Shown here: in pieces, positions 50,216 through 53,511 of the stretch | Layout: each line of letters opens with the position of its first letter | Position numbering within the stretch: the stretch's first letter is position 1 | Assembly (NCBI GenBank): GCA_017395085.1 | Contig: JAFPWF010000025.1 | Location: forward strand, 1-53,511 | Direction of reading: 5' to 3' | Length of the DNA: 53,511 nt | Origin: Oscillospiraceae bacterium | Lineage (GTDB): Bacteria > Bacillota > Clostridia > Oscillospirales > Oscillospiraceae | Notes under the pieces: generated by a model | Databases searched by the model: none | What the model saw: the letters and a program-made list of their open reading frames with translations, nothing else | What the model was told of the DNA's origin: nothing | Position numbers and translations under genes: made by a program

Positions 50216-50952
50216 CAATGCTTCGGCTCCTTTCTCCTGACGACATTGCGTACGGCGCCGTCAATGGCAAGCAGCAACACAGCCAACCCGCTGACGCCCA
50301 TGCCGATGTACATCGGCGAAAGCTTTACGGGAACATCGCCCGTCTGTACCACGACGTCCTCGGTCGGGACCACTTCCACCGCAAAGCGCAGCTGCAGGTC
50401 CGCCTCGGCATTCTGGTAGCTGTTGTCCTGGCTTTCGCCGTCCAGGGCCACATACAGTGTCACAACGCCGGAATTTCCGGAATCCATCCGCTCCAGGAAC
50501 ATGTAGTCCTTCAGGGCGTCCTCTATTTCCTTCAGTCCGTCGTCCGTCGGGTTGGTGTAGCCCGCCTGGCCGCCGCCGCCGACCTTGTTGCTGTTATACA
50601 GTTCAAGCGCACTGCCGGAAGACGGCGAGTAGGTCAGAATGTACGTATATCCGCCGTTCTTCGCCCCGTTGCTCTCCTCCAGCGTCTGGATGATGTTGTT
50701 CAGCATGTACCAGTCGACCGTTACCCCGCTGGTGTTCCTGATGGTAACGGTAACCGTGGTTTCATCCCCCGGCTGTACGTTACTCAGCGCGTCCGCAATG
50801 TCACCCGAGCTGAAGTTGCTTTCCATCTTCTGTTTGCTGTTGAACTCAACATACCAGCCGCTTGCTCCCGGGATGGTTTCCGCAAACGCGGTTGCCGTCA
50901 GCGTGATCATCAGGAGAGCCATCAGGAACATGGCAAACAGTTTCTTTTTCAT
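50215..50952 (-). CDS. Secreted protein with sortase-like C-terminal anchor (QTGD)
   Basis: 245 residues: signal peptide (KKKLFAMFLMALLMITLTATAFA), a beta-sandwich domain with conserved VQPGDETTVTVTIRNTSGVTVDWYMLN, as in TasA/pilin-like modules, then VVVQTGD followed by LSPMYIGMGVSGLAVLLLAIDG and a basic tail RRKEP. The motif-hydrophobic-basic order is that of an LPXTG sorting signal, though LP is replaced by VV. Start ATG 50952 follows GAGGAGGA. It lies 11 bases after the camelysin-like gene. It may be the sortase substrate of this operon. Confidence 0.8.
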   Translation of the reverse strand: MKKKLFAMFLMALLMITLTATAFAETIPGASGWYVEFNSKQKMESNFSSGDIADALSNVQPGDETTVTVTIRNTSGVTVDWYMLNNIIQTLEESNGAKNGGYTYILTYSPSSGSALELYNSNKVGGGGQAGYTNPTDDGLKEIEDALKDYMFLERMDSGNSGVVTLYVALDGESQDNSYQNAEADLQLRFAVEVVPTEDVVVQTGDVPVKLSPMYIGMGVSGLAVLLLAIDGAVRNVVRRKEPKH

Positions 50953-50963
50953 GTCTCTCCTCC

Positions 50964-51641
50964 TCACTTGTTCACGCCCCAGGCGCTGAGCTTGGCCTGG
51001 TCAGCATTATGGGTCTGTACACCGTCAACATGGACTTCGACACAGAACGACTTCCCGTTGTAAACATAGGTCGTTGTGATCTCAGTCTCTCCGGTTTGGG
51101 TAACCGTCCGGGCCGCCCTCTCGTCAATCGTGACAGAATTCAGGAACGGGCTGCTCGACGCACCGGAATCCAGGGGATCTGCATAATAAAGTACAGTCCT
51201 CTCTTCGGTGCTGGAATCCTCATCAATCGTCCAGCCGCCTCCGGTCACAAAACCCAGTTTAATCCACTGGGAGTCCATTTCCGGAACCTTGTTCCCCTGC
51301 TCGTCCATCCAGTACTGATACACCGAAACTCGGACATACTCGCTGATCGAGCCCGTATTCTGTACCGCCAGGCTCTCGTCGTACTTTTTCCCGATCTTCA
51401 GGCTGCTGTCCTCTCCCAGAAGCTTGGAAAACAGAGCCCCTTCGCCACTGACCGCCGCACCGTTTTCCAACAGGGCAACGTCAATGCTGGACGTCTGGAC
51501 CTGGGAATTGTAGTACTGCGACTCGACCGTCAGCGCCGCCCGGGCCCCGCCCACGGTGCTCCCTCCCAGGAGCACCAGGGCGAGCGCAAACAGGGCGACC
51601 GTCACGGAGGGCCGACTGATCAGATCTCTGAATTTTTTCAT
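50964..51641 (-). CDS. TasA/camelysin-like protein with SipW-type signal peptide
   Basis: 225 residues. The N-terminus SVTVALFALALVLLGGSTVGGARAALTVESQYY is the recognisable SipW-dependent signal: long hydrophobic core, GGARA and an Ala cut site. A beta-sandwich follows (SSIDVALLENG, ESLAVQNTGSISEYVRVSVYQYW) as in TasA and CalY, fibre-forming matrix proteins or metalloproteases. It is encoded five genes upstream of sortase B and three upstream of the SipW-type peptidase. No HEXXH metalloprotease motif is seen, so a structural role is more likely. Confidence 0.85.
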   Translation of the reverse strand: MKKFRDLISRPSVTVALFALALVLLGGSTVGGARAALTVESQYYNSQVQTSSIDVALLENGAAVSGEGALFSKLLGEDSSLKIGKKYDESLAVQNTGSISEYVRVSVYQYWMDEQGNKVPEMDSQWIKLGFVTGGGWTIDEDSSTEERTVLYYADPLDSGASSSPFLNSVTIDERAARTVTQTGETEITTTYVYNGKSFCVEVHVDGVQTHNADQAKLSAWGVNK

Positions 51642-51656
51642 CTGTCTTCCCTCCCG

Positions 51657-52181
51657 TTATGGATTCGGCGTACTGCTGCCGGAATCCAGGATATACTCCG
51701 CACGCCAGTCGCTATCATGGTTCGGTGTCTTGAAGCTGCCGTCCGCGTTGTAAAATGCCGTTATACTTTCATAAATGACTCCAACGTTGACGACGTCTGT
51801 CGGCTCCACCTCTTCAGGAATCTCCAGTCGGATGGAAAGCGGTTTGGTGTCGCCGTTAGGCGGAACCGCTGCGCCGTAATACCACCAACCGCCATCCTCG
51901 GTCCAGCCTTCTCCTCCCACGTACAGATTAAACTGCACGCCGGCATAGGCCCTTGCCCGAACCCACACGTAGACCGTGCTGGTTTCGTCGTTATGGATGG
52001 TAACATTCTTGGTCAGCTCATCAACCGTTTCCTTAATCGTTGTTCTGCGAATGAAGGATATCGGTACCGCGCCGTCCGCCTGTTTGCTGCTGGTGAAGTA
52101 CGCCCACGCGGGCTGGATGAATGCGCAGAGAATCAGGACCAGCGCCAGCAAACTCAGAATAAAGCTTCTCTTCGTTTTCAT
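51657..52181 (-). CDS. TasA-like small fibre protein
   Basis: 174 residues with a signal peptide (KRSFILSLLALVLILCAFIQPAWA), cut before YFTSSKQADGAVPISF, typical for TasA/CalY proteins. The beta-rich body contains NVTIHNDETSTVYVWVRARAYAG and IRLEIPEEVEPTDVVNVGVIYESI. The C-terminus is short and has no anchor. It is 13 bases after the repeat adhesin gene and 15 before the camelysin-like gene. Possibly a minor fibre subunit. Confidence 0.8.
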   Translation of the reverse strand: MKTKRSFILSLLALVLILCAFIQPAWAYFTSSKQADGAVPISFIRRTTIKETVDELTKNVTIHNDETSTVYVWVRARAYAGVQFNLYVGGEGWTEDGGWWYYGAAVPPNGDTKPLSIRLEIPEEVEPTDVVNVGVIYESITAFYNADGSFKTPNHDSDWRAEYILDSGSSTPNP

Positions 52182-52194
52182 TTGCTAACCTCCT

Positions 52195-53511
52195 TTACGA
52201 CGCGTCAGGCAGGGTCTTGTCACCCGGTGTGCTGGTCCGCTCCGTGTCGCCGTCATGGACCCAGCCGTCGTTCGTGCTGTTCGGCTCAAAGACGTTTGTC
52301 AGGCCGTGGCCCCCGTTGTCATAAGGAATGTAGTCATTCGTAAAGCTTACGCCGACCGTCTTGTCTGCGATAATGGTGGTGGTCTGCGGATCCTCGGATG
52401 TCAGCGTATAATGGGCGCCCGAGTTAACTTCGGTTACTGTGACCACTGTGTCTTCGGGGATGTTGTGCAGAACTGCACTGGAAGATGTGGCTCCGGATAC
52501 GGTGATTGTCGCGCTGTTGGAGTACACAAGTTCGCCGTCCAGTTCGCCCTCAACCAGGAACATAAACGTAGCTTCCTCGCTGTTTTCCCATCTGCTCAGG
52601 CTCTTGATGATCTCCAGGTCGCCCACCTTGCGTATGTTCTTGAACGCCGCCGTGGACTTCGTGGTGCTGATTGTTCCTTCGATCGCTTTTTCCGGATCCG
52701 TGGTGAAATGTTTCACCGGCGTCTCTTCCACTTTGTATCCGACGGTCGTCGGCAGGCCCTTGATCAAAATGCTTTCGTCATGCTTGAGGGTTACTGTTGC
52801 CTTTCCTTTGGAGAACGCAACGGTTACTTCGCTCTGTACACCCTTTGCATCGGTCTTGGTACCCTTGTAACTCTTCGTGATTGACGTGTCATCCAGCGTG
52901 ATCGTGAAGGTAAAGTCTACCTTCTTGTCCGCTGCCCAGGCACTTTCAACCGTCTTCTTGAGTTCGAGATCGCCCACTTCTCTCGTGTTCTTGATCACTA
53001 CCGTGGACTTCGTGGTGCTAATCGTTCCTTCAACCGCTTCTGCCGGATCGGTTGTGAAGCCGGCTGCCGCGGTCTCTTTCACGGTGTACCCGACTGTCGT
53101 CGGCAGGCCCTTGATCAGCAGGCTCTCGCCGCCCTTGAGGGTTACTGTCGCTATGCCGTCTGAGAATTCAACCGTTTCTTCGGTTGCCTTACCCTCAGCA
53201 TCAGTCCTGGTCGCAGTGTAGCGCTTCGAAATCGTCGTGTCATCCAACGTTACCGTGAAGGTGAACTCCTGATCCTTGTCCGCTGCCAGGTCGCTGACTA
53301 GTTCTTTGCTCAGCTCAAGATCGCCGACTTCTCTCGTGTTCGTGAATGCAGCTGTGACCTTCTCGCCCTTTGTGATCGTTCCTTCGGCTACGCCGCCTTC
53401 GGGCGTCGTCGTGAATCCGTCGACCGCTGTCTCTGTCACTTTATAGCTGACTCCCGACGGCAGGCCTGTCGCAATCTTGGATTCGCCCGCCTTCAGGGTG
53501 AATTCTGCCAC
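52195..53511 (-). CDS. Large repeat surface protein (Cna-B/DUF5979-like repeats), 5' end outside the window
   Basis: The 438 visible residues are the C-terminal part of a longer protein. Two complete 117-residue repeats (EVGDLEL to VVIKNTR, EVGDLELKK to AAFKNIR) follow the tail of another one, and a divergent last unit (KVGDLEIIKSL to VSFTNDYIP). Each has GLPTTVGYTVKET and FTNTRE-like ends as in Cna-B and DUF5979 domains that stiffen pilins and adhesins, often by isopeptide bonds (Lys in LEL.K, Glu in VKET.). The end (GDTERTSTPGDKTLPDAS) lacks a membrane or LPXTG anchor. First visible gene of the fibre operon. Confidence 0.88.
   Translation of the reverse strand: MAEFTLKAGESKIATGLPSGVSYKVTETAVDGFTTTPEGGVAEGTITKGEKVTAAFTNTREVGDLELSKELVSDLAADKDQEFTFTVTLDDTTISKRYTATRTDAEGKATEETVEFSDGIATVTLKGGESLLIKGLPTTVGYTVKETAAAGFTTDPAEAVEGTISTTKSTVVIKNTREVGDLELKKTVESAWAADKKVDFTFTITLDDTSITKSYKGTKTDAKGVQSEVTVAFSKGKATVTLKHDESILIKGLPTTVGYKVEETPVKHFTTDPEKAIEGTISTTKSTAAFKNIRKVGDLEIIKSLSRWENSEEATFMFLVEGELDGELVYSNSATITVSGATSSSAVLHNIPEDTVVTVTEVNSGAHYTLTSEDPQTTTIIADKTVGVSFTNDYIPYDNGGHGLTNVFEPNSTNDGWVHDGDTERTSTPGDKTLPDAS
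52630..53331 (-). repeat. Tandem 351-bp coding repeats in the adhesin gene
   Basis: Units 53331-52981 and 52980-52630 encode near-identical blocks, with long stretches of matching DNA (for example the CTTCGTGGTGCTGA segment in both). A third, diverged unit begins at 52629, and part of an earlier unit reaches the right edge. Confidence 0.85.

Noticed and set aside
1-53511. tRNA or rRNA genes
   Set aside because: I scanned the gene-free stretches by eye and saw no cloverleaf with a TTCGA/TTCAA arm or rRNA-like segment. A tRNA search program would settle this.

Overview
The window looks like a chromosome segment of a monoderm, strictly or mainly anaerobic member of the Bacillota, probably a Clostridia-like gut or rumen organism. 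The evidence is a G+C-rich genome, roughly 57-60% by eye, with AGGAGG-type ribosome binding sites. The order rpmG-secE-nusG-rplK-rplA is typical of Bacillota. There is a class B sortase with a SipW-type signal peptidase, system II cytochrome c maturation, a BspA-type leucine-rich repeat protein and no outer-membrane genes. The species cannot be named from the sequence alone.

Layout. 1-7.8 kb: the 3' part of clpB, a Na+/phosphate cotransporter, a PhoB/PhoR-like two-component system with a possible PHO box, and a fused folylpolyglutamate synthase/5-formyltetrahydrofolate cyclo-ligase. 7.8-11.4 kb: a respiratory ammonification unit, nrfA-resB-ccsA, with its own consensus promoter and no nrfH. 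11.5-14.2 kb: ribosomal and translocation genes. 14.2-20.9 kb: a DUF1294 protein, a cyclodeaminase-like protein, and the operon metN-metI-metQ-M20 amidohydrolase-nagA. This operon is preceded by a consensus promoter, a 35-codon reading frame with nine Met codons and an intrinsic terminator, which together look like a methionine leader-peptide attenuator. 20.9-28.2 kb: a MacAB-like efflux operon with two adaptor proteins, one carrying an AT-rich insertion, under a promoter embedded in a dyad operator.

28.2-35.0 kb holds a divergent lipid locus. On the minus strand lie an AMP-forming acyl ligase, an acyl carrier protein and an acyl-ACP thioesterase. On the plus strand lie a flavoprotein closely resembling polyenoic (linoleic) fatty acid isomerase, a phytoene-desaturase-like flavoprotein and an FAD/2Fe-2S reductase. 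Read together they suggest capture of free polyunsaturated fatty acid on a dedicated carrier protein, isomerisation and reduction, then release. I propose this as a fatty-acid isomerisation/biohydrogenation pathway.

35.0-43.3 kb is accessory DNA: a decayed gene fragment, an AT-richer leucine-rich repeat surface protein, and a satellite-like element. The element has a broken small/large terminase fusion, a VapE-type primase-helicase with tandem 9-bp repeats just downstream, a nuclease-like protein, a seven-unit 11-bp repeat array, a large hairpin and a helix-turn-helix protein. No capsid or portal genes are seen. 43.3-53.5 kb is envelope-related: a VanW protein, a hotdog thioesterase, a LytTR/GHKL two-component pair, and a minus-strand surface-fibre operon (repeat adhesin, two TasA/camelysin-like proteins, two membrane-anchored proteins, SipW-type signal peptidase, sortase B) that runs off the right edge.
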